Of a stretch of DNA of 64,000 nt, positions 28,950-39,001 are shown one piece after another. This DNA is from Palleronia pontilimi (GTDB lineage: Bacteria; Pseudomonadota; Alphaproteobacteria; Rhodobacterales; Rhodobacteraceae), in assembly GCF_016412875.1 (NCBI RefSeq), contig NZ_JAEKPD010000013.1, forward strand, positions 90,447 through 154,446, given 5' to 3'. Position 1 is the stretch's first letter; the number at the start of each line of letters is the position of its first letter. The notes beneath the pieces were generated by a model. It worked only from the letters and a program-made list of their open reading frames with translations, was not told where the DNA came from and ran no database searches. A program made the translations under genes and the position numbers.

Positions 28950-30143
28950 CTATCGTTCGTCGCCCTCAACGGGGCGCATATCGACATCCAGGGCGGGGCC
29001 CGGATTGCCGATCAGGCGCTCGAACAGCGCCGTCGTCATGCCGCCGATGCCCAGCAGCACCAGCGCGAAATTCACCATCCAGCCCAGCACGGGAATGAAG
29101 TTGAGAAGCGCCGCGATGCTGACGCCGATCACCAGGGCCAGAAGCCTGATCCAGATGGCGGGGCGCGGATCGGCGCCCAGGCCGCGCAGCACGCGCATGG
29201 CCAGCACGTAGGTGCCCAGGATGTAGCCCAGCGTCCAGACGAGCAGCACCACCAGCACCACGATGGGCACCAGCGGGATGCCGACGACGGTCATGGCGCT
29301 GATCGGCACCAGACCGAACAGGATCGACAGGCCCAGCGTGCCCAGCACCAGCGACATGCCGGGCCGCGCGTCGATGCGCTCGCGCAGGTGGCGCACGGTT
29401 GCCGGTGCCAGCGTCAGGCACAGCGCGCCGATCACCACGAAAAAGCCCAGCGTCACCAGGAAGCCGCCCAGAAGCGACAGGAAATCGGGTCGGCCGGGAA
29501 AGTCCTGGTCTTCCCACATATGGCGGGCGCGCTCTGCCATCTCGCTGCGCTGGTAGGGCTCGTAGCGAATGCGATCGGCCGGGGCGACGCGCGCCGGGAT
29601 CTCGACCTGCTCGGGCGCGGAATAGGTCAGCGTGCCGCCGACCCGCGCGTCGGGTCCGAAGGTCAGCGTCTCGCCGGTCAGCAGGGCGTCGCCCGCGACC
29701 GCGGCGTTCAGCGTCACCTTCGCGCCCACCGCCGCCAGGGCGCCCTCGACCGGGCCGTCCAGCGTCAGGCGCGCGCCCGCCAGCCGCGCGTTGCCCGCGA
29801 TGGAGGCCCCCCGCGCGGTGCGGACGCTGAACCCCGAGGCGGTCAGATCGCCGCCCACCGGGCCGCCCACGCTGACCGACATGCCCACGGCCAGCAGGTC
29901 ACCGCCCGTCGCCGCGTCCACGTCGACGTCGAAGCCCGCGGCGTGCGTGTCCTCGGCCACAGCACCGTCAAGCGACACGGTCGCCCCTGCCGCCAGCACG
30001 TCGCGCGCGGCGTTCAGCGGCGTCTGCGTGTCGCCCGAGCGGAAGATGTCGCCGCCCAGTTCGCGGTCGCCGGACTGGGCGCTGCAGGGGGATGCGAGCG
30101 CCAGTGCGACACAGACCAGCAAGGTGCGCTTCAACCCGTCCAT
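28950..30143 (-). CDS. Bactofilin-like polymer-forming membrane protein
   Basis: 397 residues. A signal peptide (about 1-23, ending SPCSAQ) is followed by about 140 residues of right-handed beta-helix-like repeats (VSLDGAVAEDT, VSVGGPVGGDLTASG, LTLDGPVEGALAA) typical of polymer-forming/bactofilin proteins. After a charged linker come four to five membrane helices (about 225-375). The start is set at 30143, 9 bases after GGAGG; ATG 30152 would abut the ribosome site. Such secreted-then-membrane proteins may organise the envelope. It is the first gene of an operon with DUF2267 and DUF3775, 60 bases from a perfect FNR-type box. Confidence 0.78.
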   Translation of the reverse strand: MDGLKRTLLVCVALALASPCSAQSGDRELGGDIFRSGDTQTPLNAARDVLAAGATVSLDGAVAEDTHAAGFDVDVDAATGGDLLAVGMSVSVGGPVGGDLTASGFSVRTARGASIAGNARLAGARLTLDGPVEGALAAVGAKVTLNAAVAGDALLTGETLTFGPDARVGGTLTYSAPEQVEIPARVAPADRIRYEPYQRSEMAERARHMWEDQDFPGRPDFLSLLGGFLVTLGFFVVIGALCLTLAPATVRHLRERIDARPGMSLVLGTLGLSILFGLVPISAMTVVGIPLVPIVVLVVLLVWTLGYILGTYVLAMRVLRGLGADPRPAIWIRLLALVIGVSIAALLNFIPVLGWMVNFALVLLGIGGMTTALFERLIGNPGPALDVDMRPVEGDER

Positions 30144-30202
30144 CGGTGTCATCCTCCGGCATAACTGCCCGAAAGGATTGCCCGATCCGGTCTTCTTGGT
30201 AG

Positions 30203-30216
30203 TTGATCGGAATCAA
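30203..30216. promoter_or_regulatory. Perfect FNR/FixK box (TTGAT-CGGA-ATCAA)
   Basis: A 10/10 match, between the divergent bactofilin-like gene (60 bases) and Hsp20 gene (79 bases). It could drive both operons. Confidence 0.75.
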
Positions 30217-30294
30217 GTCACCGGCACGAAATCACCGTTAGGCCTGTGGGCGCCACTTTCGGCATCCCCACGCAGACTGACGGAGGAATCTTGC

Positions 30295-30759
30295 ATGTCG
30301 AAACAGAAAAACCTTCCCCAAACCGCCGACGACCCGATCGGCTGGCCGCTGATCCAGTCCTTCCAGTCCGAGCTGAACCGCATGTTCGACCGCTTCAACG
30401 CCAACCCGTTCGGGATCGAGCACAAGCTGATGCCCGCGCTGGACGTGGCTGAAACCGATAACGCGGTGGAGATCACGGCCGAGATCCCGGGCGTGAAATC
30501 CGAGGACCTGGACGTGTCCATCGTCGATGACACGCTGATCCTGAAGGGTCGCAAGAGCGACGAGCGCGAGGAAAGCGGCAAGGACTGGCACCATGTCGAG
30601 CGCAGCTTCGGCAGTTTCCGGCGCCGCGTGCCGCTGGGCTTCTCGCCCAAGGACGGCGAGGTCGATGCGTCGTTCAAGGACGGCGTGCTGACGCTGAAGA
30701 TCGCCAAGCCCGCCGAGGCCAAGCAGGTCGCCCGCAAGATCGAGATCGCAGGCAAATGA
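30295..30759 (+). CDS. Hsp20/alpha-crystallin small heat-shock protein
   Basis: 154 residues. The alpha-crystallin domain (about 48-140) has PALDVAETDNAVEITAEIPG, DTLILKGRK and the closing GVLTLKIAKP. The C-terminal tail ends IEIAGK, with an I-x-I-like motif for oligomer assembly. ATG 30295 follows GGAGGA. As an ATP-independent holdase it would protect proteins during stress. Its M. tuberculosis counterpart HspX is the hallmark DosR-regulon protein. It lies 63 bases upstream of the UspA gene, with which it is probably co-transcribed. Confidence 0.95.
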   Translation: MSKQKNLPQTADDPIGWPLIQSFQSELNRMFDRFNANPFGIEHKLMPALDVAETDNAVEITAEIPGVKSEDLDVSIVDDTLILKGRKSDEREESGKDWHHVERSFGSFRRRVPLGFSPKDGEVDASFKDGVLTLKIAKPAEAKQVARKIEIAGK

Positions 30760-30822
30760 GTGCGGCCCGGACCGCGCCGCGGTTCGGGCGATTAAGACCA
30801 ACGCCACAGAAGGGACGACGCC

Positions 30823-31662
30823 ATGACGATCAAGACCGTTCTTGCCTGCCTCACCGACGAACAAGGTGCCGACAGCCTGATGAAGGCCGCCGCCGCCCTG
30901 GCCCGGCGCCACACGGCGCACCTGATCGGGCTGCACACGCTCGAAGCGCTGATGGTCTATCCCGCCATCGCCATGCACGTGCCCCAGGACGTCTATCGCA
31001 CCTATGGCGAGTCGCAGCTGAAGAAGGCCGACGCGCTGAAGGCGATCTTCGATCGCCACACCCACGCCGAGGATTTCGTCGCGGAATGGCGCCTTCTGAA
31101 AAGCCAGACCCAGACCGCCGCCGAGCGGATCGTGGAAAGCGGCCGCTGTGCCGACGTGGTCATGATGTCATCGGCGGCGGCCGATTCCGATCACGGTGCG
31201 CAGATGTTCCTGGTCGAGCAGGTCATCCGCGACGCGGGTCGGCCCGTCATCGTGGTGCCGCAGGGCTTCGATGGGACCACGCTGGGCCAGTCCATCCTGA
31301 TCGGCTGGAACGCCACGCGCGAATCCGCCCGCGCCGCGCACGACGCGCTGACGCTGATGCGCGAGGGCGACATGGCCCATATCCTGCGCGTGGACGACAC
31401 CGAATACGACGCCATGCGCGACGCGACGTCGACCGACCTGGCCGCGGCCTTCGCCCGCTACGGGATCGAGACGACCCTGATCCACGTCACGTGGGAGGAT
31501 CCGTCGGTGGCGGACACGCTGAACCGCACGGCCTTCGAGAAGGGCGCCGACATGATCTCGGTCGGGGCGTTCGGCCATTCGCGCGCCTACGCGCTGGTGA
31601 TCGGCGCGGCGACGCGCAAGTTGCTCGAACATATCGACATGCCGGTCATGTTCTCGCGCTGA
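30823..31662 (+). CDS. Universal stress protein, tandem UspA type
   Basis: 279 residues with two Usp-like halves (about 1-140 and 150-279). The first has a long helix insert; the second ends GADMISVGAFGHSRAYALVIGAATRKLLEHIDMPVMFS, the usual Usp C-terminal block. The classical G-2x-G-9x-G-S/T ATP motif is only partly kept (GAFGHSR). RBS: AAGGGA upstream of ATG. It follows Hsp20, as in many low-oxygen regulons. Confidence 0.9.
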   Translation: MTIKTVLACLTDEQGADSLMKAAAALARRHTAHLIGLHTLEALMVYPAIAMHVPQDVYRTYGESQLKKADALKAIFDRHTHAEDFVAEWRLLKSQTQTAAERIVESGRCADVVMMSSAAADSDHGAQMFLVEQVIRDAGRPVIVVPQGFDGTTLGQSILIGWNATRESARAAHDALTLMREGDMAHILRVDDTEYDAMRDATSTDLAAAFARYGIETTLIHVTWEDPSVADTLNRTAFEKGADMISVGAFGHSRAYALVIGAATRKLLEHIDMPVMFSR

Positions 31663-31751
31663 GATGCGTGGCCGGACGTGGCCGAGCGTTCGGGGTGTCG
31701 TGATCGGGGTGGGCTGGCATTTGCGCGCGCATTTGCCGAACGGTCGCGCAC

Positions 31752-31765
31752 TTGATCCACATCAT
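31752..31765. promoter_or_regulatory. FNR/FixK-like box (TTGAT-CCAC-ATCAT), 9/10
   Basis: One mismatch, 62 bases upstream of the DUF4342 start at 31827. Confidence 0.6.
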
Positions 31766-31826
31766 TCCGGACGCAGCCCGCGTTGCTAGGCTGCGGCCAT
31801 GTTTCCCTGTTCAAAGGACCGGTGTT

Positions 31827-32120
31827 ATGGCCGAAGAGGTAAAAGTCGAGAAGAAGACAATCGTCGAAGAGATCGAGGTGGCGGGCAACCAGCTTGTCGA
31901 CCGGGTCAAGGAATTGGCCAAGGAAGGCAGCGTGCGGCGGTTGAAGATCGTCGCGGATGACGGCGATGTCTTCCTGGAAACGCCGCTCAATATCGGCCTG
32001 GCGGTCGGCGGCGTCGTGGTGCTGGCCGCGCCGTGGCTTGCCATTCTGGGCGCGATCGCGGCCATGGTCAGCAAGGTGAAGATCGAGGTCGAGCGCGAAA
32101 AGGACGACGCCGCGGACTGA
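31827..32120 (+). CDS. DUF4342-family small membrane-associated protein
   Basis: 97 residues. The pattern VEEIEVAGNQLVDRVKELAKEG, RRLKIVADDGDVFLETPLNIG and a hydrophobic stretch of about 25 residues (VGGVVVLAAPWLAILGAIAAMV) match DUF4342. The N terminus is a charged helix and the tail is basic. ATG 31827 follows AAAGGA; an in-frame ATG at 31752 lies inside the FNR-like box and is unlikely. Function unknown. Confidence 0.72.
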   Translation: MAEEVKVEKKTIVEEIEVAGNQLVDRVKELAKEGSVRRLKIVADDGDVFLETPLNIGLAVGGVVVLAAPWLAILGAIAAMVSKVKIEVEREKDDAAD

Positions 32121-32199
32121 AGCCGGGGGCCGGGGGATTATCCCTGCCCGCCCCGCGTGGACGGGCGTTGCGCGTCGTTCCGCCCCGGACCGGCGGGAT

Positions 32200-32213
32200 G
32201 TGATCTCGATCAA
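32200..32213. promoter_or_regulatory. FNR/FixK-like box (GTGAT-CTCG-ATCAA), 9/10
   Basis: One mismatch, 77 bases upstream of the PHA synthase ATG. Confidence 0.6.
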
Positions 32214-32289
32214 CGTCGGCCCGTGCGCGGGCCGGTAAGGTTGCGGCACGGCCATAACGGGCCCGCATCCGACCATCGAAAGAGATGCC

Positions 32290-34110
32290 ATGCCGTCCAG
32301 ACGATCCACCACAGACACACCATCGCCCATCGAGACGCTTCGGACCCTTCCCATGAAGATCCCCGAGCCGCCGCCCGTGCCGGAGCCGCCCGAGGACCAC
32401 CCTTACCTGGCGCTGGACCGGATCGTGAACAACATGATCTCGCGCTCGACCGGCGGGGTGTCCCCGTTCTCGGTGTTCCAGGCGTGGAGCGATTGGTCCC
32501 TTCACCTCAGCCGCGCGCCCGGTCGCCAGGTCGAACTGCTCGAGACGGCGATGCGCAACATGCTGAAGGTTGCCGCCCACGCCGCACGGTCCCTGTCGAC
32601 AGACGAGGATCCGCCGTTTCGCCCCAGGCCGCTGGATCACCGGTTCACCCATCCCGGCTGGGGCAACATGCCCTTCGCCTTCTGGCAGCAATCCTTCCTT
32701 GCGACGCAGGATTGGTGGGACCACGCCACGGACCAGCTGCACGGGTTGAGCACCGCGGATTCGGACCGGGTGCGCTTCATGGTGCGCCAGGCGCTGGACC
32801 TGGTATCGCCGTCGAACATGCCCGCGATGAACCCCGAGATCATCGAGCGCACGCTCGACTGCCACGGCACCAACCTGGCCGAAGGGGCGCAGCATTTCGC
32901 GGACGATCTGCTGCAGACCCTGACGCAATCGCGCAAGCCGCCGCCCGAGGGCTTTCAGCTGGGCAAGGACCTGGCTTGCACGCCGGGAAAGATCGTGCAC
33001 CGCAACGAGCTGTTCGAGCTGATCCAGTACACGCCGACGACGCAGAAGGTGCATCCCGAGCCGATGCTGATCGTGCCGGCCTGGATCATGAAATACTACG
33101 TCCTGGACCTGTCGCCCGAGAACTCGATGGTCCGCTTCCTGGTCGAGCAGGGCTTCACCGTCTTCATGATCTCGTGGTGCAACCCGACCCGCGACCAGGC
33201 GCATCTGTCGCTCGAGGATTACCGCAAGGACGGTGTCATGGCCGCGCTGACCGCGATCCGCGCCATCGTCCCCGGTCAGAAGATCCACGCGACGGGCTAT
33301 TGCCTTGGGGGCACCATCCTGGCGATCGCGGCGGCCACGATGGCGCGCGACGGGGACGATCGGCTGGCCTCAATCACGCTGCTGGCGGCGCAGGTGGATT
33401 TCTCGGAACCCGGCGAGCTGATGCTGTTCCTGGACGAAAGCCAGCTGGCCTTCCTGGAGGACATGATGTGGGCGCAGGGCTACCTGGACCGCCCGCAGAT
33501 GAGCCGGACCTTCGCCACGATCCGGGCCGAGGACCTGATCTATGCCCGCGCGGTCCGGCGCTATTTCCTGGGCAAGGAGGATCTGCCGTCGGACCTGACC
33601 GTGTGGAACAACGACACCACGCGGATGCCTGCGAAGATGCATTCGGAATACCTGCGCGGGCTGTTCATGGAAAACCGGCTGACGGCGGGCCGCTTCGCGG
33701 TCGAGGGACGCGTGATCGCGCTGAAGGACATCGCCGCGCCGCTGTTCATCGTGGGCACCGAGGCGGACCACATCGCGCCGTGGAAATCCGTCTACAAGGT
33801 GCGGCTTTTCACCGAAAGCGATTTGACCTTCGCGCTGACCAGCTCGGGGCACAATGGCGGGATACTCAGCGAGCCGGGCCACCCGCGGCGGCACTACCGG
33901 ATCGGCGCGCGCAAGGCCGGGGCGCGCTACGTGGATCCGGACACCTGGTACGCGACCCACGACGCGATCGACGGGTCATGGTGGATCCCGTGGGCCAAGT
34001 GGCTACGCGGCGCGTCCTCCGGCGCGCAGAAGCCGCCGCCCATGGGCGCGCCCGAGGCCGGGTATCCGCCGCTGATGGAAGCGCCCGGCAGCTACATCTT
34101 CCAGCCCTGA
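32290..34110 (+). CDS. phaC: Class I poly(3-hydroxyalkanoate) synthase
   Basis: 606 residues, in the usual range for class I. The lipase-like box GYCLGG holds catalytic C338; D493 (GTEADHIAP) and H521 (SSGHNGG) complete the triad. The N-terminal domain includes FWQQSFLATQDWWDHAT. It polymerises hydroxyacyl-CoA into storage granules, which the phasin at 21540 would coat. No phaA, phaB or phaZ gene is nearby, so this may be a second synthase reserved for low oxygen. An FNR-like box lies 77 bases upstream. Confidence 0.95.
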   Translation: MPSRRSTTDTPSPIETLRTLPMKIPEPPPVPEPPEDHPYLALDRIVNNMISRSTGGVSPFSVFQAWSDWSLHLSRAPGRQVELLETAMRNMLKVAAHAARSLSTDEDPPFRPRPLDHRFTHPGWGNMPFAFWQQSFLATQDWWDHATDQLHGLSTADSDRVRFMVRQALDLVSPSNMPAMNPEIIERTLDCHGTNLAEGAQHFADDLLQTLTQSRKPPPEGFQLGKDLACTPGKIVHRNELFELIQYTPTTQKVHPEPMLIVPAWIMKYYVLDLSPENSMVRFLVEQGFTVFMISWCNPTRDQAHLSLEDYRKDGVMAALTAIRAIVPGQKIHATGYCLGGTILAIAAATMARDGDDRLASITLLAAQVDFSEPGELMLFLDESQLAFLEDMMWAQGYLDRPQMSRTFATIRAEDLIYARAVRRYFLGKEDLPSDLTVWNNDTTRMPAKMHSEYLRGLFMENRLTAGRFAVEGRVIALKDIAAPLFIVGTEADHIAPWKSVYKVRLFTESDLTFALTSSGHNGGILSEPGHPRRHYRIGARKAGARYVDPDTWYATHDAIDGSWWIPWAKWLRGASSGAQKPPPMGAPEAGYPPLMEAPGSYIFQP

Positions 34111-34138
34111 CGCGCCCAAGGCCGCCCGGCCCGGCGAC

Positions 34139-34152
34139 CTGATCGGGATCAA
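34139..34152. promoter_or_regulatory. FNR/FixK-like box (CTGAT-CGGG-ATCAA), 9/10
   Basis: One mismatch, 39 bases upstream of ATG 34191 of the adaptor gene and just after the phaC stop. Confidence 0.55.
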
Positions 34153-34190
34153 TGCGCCCGCCCCGCCCTGCACGGAAGATGGGAGGCGAC

Positions 34191-35445
34191 ATGCGCGAAA
34201 GGGAGGCAGACGTGAAGGACAAGGCGCCGGGTGACATCGCCGCGATCCTTGGCATGGATGCGCGGCGCGCGGGGCGGCGGGTCTGGGTCCTGCTGGCCGT
34301 CGCCGCCCTGATCCTGGCCGCGATCGGGTGGTACCTGCTGGGCCGCGCCGGATCCCCGCAGGCCGTCGGCTACGTGACCGCCCCGGCCGCGCGGGGCGAC
34401 ATCGTGGTGACGGTCACCGCCACCGGCACTGTCGAGCCCACCAACCTGGTCGAGATCTCCAGCGAGCTGTCGGGCACGCTTGCCACCGTCGAGGTGGACT
34501 TCAACGACGCGGTCGAGGTGGGCGACGTGCTGGCGCGGCTCGATACCACGAAGCTGGACGCCCAGTTCCAGATCGCCAAAGCGTCGCTGGATGCGGCCAT
34601 CGCGCGGGTGGCGGTCGCCCAGGCGTCGCTGGACGACGCGCGCGAGAAGTTCGAGGCCGCGCGCGACCTGGACCAGCGGGGCGTCACGCCGCACCAGGCC
34701 TACACGACACAGCAGGCCACGTTCCGACGGGCACAGGCCGAGCTGCAGCTGGCGCAGGCCGACAAGTCGCTGGCGGAGGCCAACCTGGATCTCTACCGCG
34801 CCGAGCTGGACAAGGCCTGCATCTGCTCTCCGATCAAGGGGGTGGTGCTGGACCGGTCGGTGGATCCCGGCCAGATCGTGGCGGCATCGCTGTCGGCGCC
34901 GGTGCTCTTCACGGTGGCCGAGGATCTGAGCGAAATGGAATTGCAGGTCGACGTGGACGAGGCCGATATCGGCCGGGTCGCAATCGGCAACGCCGCCGAG
35001 TTCACCGTCGATGCCTATGACGAACGGCGCTTCCCGGCCGAAGTGTCCGAGGTGCGTTTCGCGTCCGAGACCATCGACGGGGTCGTGACCTACAAGACGA
35101 TCCTGACCATCGACAACGCGCGGATGCTGCTGCGGCCCGGCATGACCGCCACCGCCGATATCGTCGTGGCCGAGGTGTCGGATGCACTGGTCGTCCCAAA
35201 CGCCGCGCTGCGCTACGCCCCGCAACGGGCGCCCGAGGATGACGACGCGCGCAGCGGGCTTCTGGGGATGCTGATCCCCGATCGGGCGGACGATGCGGGC
35301 CGGGGCAACGACCGGACGCTGTGGGTGCTGCGGGATGGCGTGGCGCAGGAAATCCCGGTGCGGGCGGGTGACAGCGACGGGCGCGTGACGGAAATCCTGG
35401 AAGGTCCGCTGACCGAAGGGGACAGGGTCATCACGGAACAGAACG

Positions 35446-35453
<8 letters not shown>
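34191..35453 (+). CDS. MacA-like periplasmic adaptor of an ABC efflux system
   Basis: 420 residues. One N-terminal anchor (about 32-52), split lipoyl domain ([24 protein letters not shown] and [19 protein letters not shown]), a helical hairpin (about 110-200) and beta-barrel domains with [13 protein letters not shown]. This is the MacA/HlyD plan. ATG 34191 follows GGGAGG; an earlier ATG at 34152 overlaps the FNR-like box. Its stop overlaps the ATPase gene by 8 bases. Confidence 0.9.
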
Positions 35454-36150
<697 letters not shown>

Positions 36151-36151
36151 C

Positions 36152-37363
36152 ATGCTTTGGGAAACCATCCGGCTGGCGATCCAGGCGATCTTCCGCAACG
36201 CCATGCGGTCGTTCCTGACGGTGCTGGGGGTGGTGATCGGCGTGGCCGCGGTGATCGCCATGGTGACGGTCGGCCAGGGCTCGACCCGGCAGGTCACGGC
36301 GGACGTGGAGAAGCTGGGCACCAACATCGTGATGGTGCTGCCCGGCCAGGACACGATGCAGGGCGGCCCCGGCGGCACGGCCGACCCGATGTTCACGCTG
36401 GCCATCAACGACGCGGTGCAAGAGCAGATCGCCGCCGTGGCGCTGTCGGCGCCGATCAGCCAAAGTCGGGCGCGGGTCGTCTTCGGCAATGAAAACCGCC
36501 GCACCGACATCATCGGCACCGACAACCGCTATTTCGAAGCCGCGCGGTGGGAGCTGCAGCGCGGGCGGCTGTTCGAGCCCGCCGAGGTGCAATCGGGCAA
36601 GCCGGTCTGCGTGATCGGCGAGACGGTGCGCGACAGCCTGTTCGGAAACGCCGACCCGGTGGGCGAGACGGTCCGCATCAAGGCGCTGTCCTGCGAGGTC
36701 GTGGGCTGGCTCAAGTCCAAGGGCGCATCGACCTTCGGCAGCGACCAGGACGATTTCGTCATCCTGCCGATCCGGACCTATCACCGCCGCATCGCGGGAA
36801 ACACCGACGTGTCCACGCTGTTCGTGTCGGTCCGCGACGGCGCCTCGATCCAGCGGACCATGGACGACATCACCCTTCTGATGCGCGACCTGCGCCGCAT
36901 CGGCCGCGGCGAGGAGGACGATTTCGAGGTGGTCGACATGAAGCAGTTCGCCACCATGCTGTCGGGGATCACCGACATCCTGACGGGCCTGCTGTCGGCC
37001 GTTGCCGCCGTCAGCCTGCTGGTGGGTGGCATCGGGATCATGAACATCATGCTGGTGTCGGTCACCGAGCGCACCCGCGAGATCGGCATCCGGCTGGCCA
37101 TCGGCGCACAGGCGCGCCAGGTGCTGCTGCAGTTCCTGGTCGAAGCGATCATCCTGTCGCTGATCGGCGGGCTGATCGGCATAGCACTTGGTCTTGGGCT
37201 GGCGATCCTGGGCGCGCGGTGGCTGGCGATCCCGTTCACGCCCGACCCGGGCATCATCCTGCTGGCCTTCGGGTTCTCGGCGCTGGTGGGGATCGTGTTC
37301 GGCTACTTCCCGGCCCGCCGCGCCGCCCGGCTGGACCCGATCGAGGCGCTGCGCCACGAATGA
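36152..37363 (+). CDS. MacB-type ABC permease
   Basis: 403 residues. A first helix (about 20-42, RSFLTVLGVVIGVAAVIAM) is followed by a periplasmic domain (45-275) and three helices, with ERTREIGIRLAIGA and the C-terminal PARRAARLDPIEALRHE, the diagnostic MacB permease ending. It begins 1 base after the ATPase stop. Adaptor, ATPase and permease form a MacAB-like exporter. The substrate is unknown. Confidence 0.93.
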   Translation: MLWETIRLAIQAIFRNAMRSFLTVLGVVIGVAAVIAMVTVGQGSTRQVTADVEKLGTNIVMVLPGQDTMQGGPGGTADPMFTLAINDAVQEQIAAVALSAPISQSRARVVFGNENRRTDIIGTDNRYFEAARWELQRGRLFEPAEVQSGKPVCVIGETVRDSLFGNADPVGETVRIKALSCEVVGWLKSKGASTFGSDQDDFVILPIRTYHRRIAGNTDVSTLFVSVRDGASIQRTMDDITLLMRDLRRIGRGEEDDFEVVDMKQFATMLSGITDILTGLLSAVAAVSLLVGGIGIMNIMLVSVTERTREIGIRLAIGAQARQVLLQFLVEAIILSLIGGLIGIALGLGLAILGARWLAIPFTPDPGIILLAFGFSALVGIVFGYFPARRAARLDPIEALRHE

Positions 37364-37370
37364 GCGTGCC

Positions 37371-37949
37371 CTAGCGCGGGGTGTCGGTGAAGCGCAGCGA
37401 CCCGATCAGGCGGACGATCGAGGCGTGCGGCCCTTCGTCGGCATCCTTGTGATCGACGCCGAGCTCGACGGTGTCGCCCTTTTCCAGCGTGTCGTAGCGA
37501 TCGTCTTCCACGGCATTTCGGTGGAAATAGATCAGGCGTCCGTCGGTCGTTTCGATCTGGCCGCAATCGCGGGCGGGGTCGAGCGACGCGATCCTTCCCT
37601 GCAAGGGCTGGACGTGGACGTCGGGGCGGCCCTTGTGGGTGTCGCTCCACTTGCGGATCTTGCGTTCCAGCGCGTTGAACGAATCGCGGATGGCGACACG
37701 CAGGTCGGTATGGGCCTGGTCGTCGCCCGGATGGTGGGTGATGGCAAGCGTCTGGCCCGGCATCTCGGCCGACAGATCGACGATGTATTGCGTGGCCTTG
37801 TGCTTCTGGTGCGGCGCGCGGACCCAGACGTGGCACTTGTGGATATCGGGGCTCATGGCGTCCAGCCGCGCGATGCGTTCGTGGATGCGGGCCTCGATGT
37901 CATCGGACTGGGCGAGGCCCTGGAAGGTGATGTCAGTGGGCACCGTCAC
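37371..37949 (-). CDS. HPF/RaiA-type ribosome-associated factor fused to a cold-shock domain
   Basis: 192 residues. The N-terminal domain (about 1-110) is the hibernation-promoting-factor beta-alpha fold (IHERIARLDAMSPDIHKCHVWV, then AHTDLRVAIRDSFNALERKIRKW). The C-terminal part (about 118-185) is cold-shock-like: GRIASLDPARDCGQIETTDGR followed by IYFHRNAV in the RNP2 position. It would bind ribosomes and RNA to silence translation in dormancy. M. tuberculosis Rv0079, a DosR-regulon HPF-like protein, is the functional parallel. GTG 37949 follows GGAGG. An FNR-like box lies 55 bases upstream. Confidence 0.88.
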   Translation of the reverse strand: MTVPTDITFQGLAQSDDIEARIHERIARLDAMSPDIHKCHVWVRAPHQKHKATQYIVDLSAEMPGQTLAITHHPGDDQAHTDLRVAIRDSFNALERKIRKWSDTHKGRPDVHVQPLQGRIASLDPARDCGQIETTDGRLIYFHRNAVEDDRYDTLEKGDTVELGVDHKDADEGPHASIVRLIGSLRFTDTPR

Positions 37950-38003
37950 GGCCGCCTCCGTCGTTGCGTGCGGCCGAGCCTAGCGGGCCGGCGCCGCGAT
38001 CGG

Positions 38004-38017
38004 TTGACCTTGGTCAA
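38004..38017. promoter_or_regulatory. FNR-like palindrome (TTGAC-CTTG-GTCAA), 8/10
   Basis: A perfect inverted repeat with two symmetric differences from TTGAT-N4-ATCAA, 55 bases upstream of the HPF-like gene. Its last 4 bases overlap the end of the SGNH gene. Confidence 0.55.
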
Positions 38018-38982
38018 CTGCCCGGCCGGTCCGACGCCAGAAGCAGATCGCGCAGCCTGGCGTCGTAGAACGCGTCCAGCCCGGCCCGGTTCAGGTGGTC
38101 TGTGTCGAAGTAATGCCCGGGCTCGGGCACGTCGCCGGATGCGTCGATCAGCGCGATGCCCTTTTGGTTCAGAACCCCGGCGAGCAGGGCGTGGATCTCG
38201 GCCTCGGCGGGCAGGGCGTCGGCGAAGGCGGGGGGCAGCGGCGGCTTCAGAACGTGGACGTCGGCCCCGGATGCCCGCGCGCGGTGGATCAGCTGCGACA
38301 TGGCGTCAAGATAGCGCCGGATGGTGTCGGGATCGGGCGGGGTCTCGGGATAGAGAAACCCGATCCGCGCGGCGACCGCGTGGCGGGACGGGCGTTGGGT
38401 CTGGTCGAAATCGGCGGCCCCCTGCCAGCCCACCTGGGGGAACCGCTCGACCGGGTTCAACTTGGAAAATCCCGTCAGGTAGTCGGCCAGAGCGGTCAGG
38501 GGCATGTCACCCGCAAGGGTGCGGCGGGTCAAAAGCCGGGCCGTCACCGGGTCGAGCGGCGTCCGGGCCAGGAGCTTGCGGTCGGACAACCGCGCTTCGT
38601 TCCAATCTCGGCTGGTGAGGGCGAAGCTGTCGGCCACGTAAAGGACGCGCCGGACATCGAGCGTCTCCAACGCGCGCTGCAGGATCAGGTCGGCATAGAC
38701 CGGTCCCGTCCCGACCTCGGCCAAGACCAGCATCGACAGCCCCGCATCCTCGGCGACCCGACCGGGCAGATCGCCGAAGGCGAAGGGAAGCGCGTGCGAC
38801 GCGCCCAGGACCAGCCAGTCGACCTGCCCGCCGTCGAAAGCCGCCAGCCTTTGCAGTGCGGTCTCGGGCGCCATGGCCCGCACGCCGCGCTCGGCCCGCC
38901 AGACGAGCGCGGCGTAGAGCAGCACGAAGACCAGGCCAAACACGATGGCCTGCCGCAGCGTGAAGGTCTGACGCGCTTGCAT
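38014..38982 (-). CDS. SGNH-like protein partnered with an MBOAT acyltransferase
   Basis: 322 residues. An N-terminal anchor (about 9-28) is followed by an extracytoplasmic domain. Block I WLVLGASHAL (Ser in GAS) and block V DTDHLNRAG (Asp and His) fit the SGNH/AlgX-like hydrolase fold. Such proteins work with MBOAT proteins to O-acylate exported glycans or other polymers. It lies 19 bases after the MBOAT stop and is the last gene of the operon that begins at 44089. Confidence 0.72.
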   Translation of the reverse strand: MQARQTFTLRQAIVFGLVFVLLYAALVWRAERGVRAMAPETALQRLAAFDGGQVDWLVLGASHALPFAFGDLPGRVAEDAGLSMLVLAEVGTGPVYADLILQRALETLDVRRVLYVADSFALTSRDWNEARLSDRKLLARTPLDPVTARLLTRRTLAGDMPLTALADYLTGFSKLNPVERFPQVGWQGAADFDQTQRPSRHAVAARIGFLYPETPPDPDTIRRYLDAMSQLIHRARASGADVHVLKPPLPPAFADALPAEAEIHALLAGVLNQKGIALIDASGDVPEPGHYFDTDHLNRAGLDAFYDARLRDLLLASDRPGS

Positions 38983-39001
38983 GGGTTGGTCTGCCTTCCT
39001 G

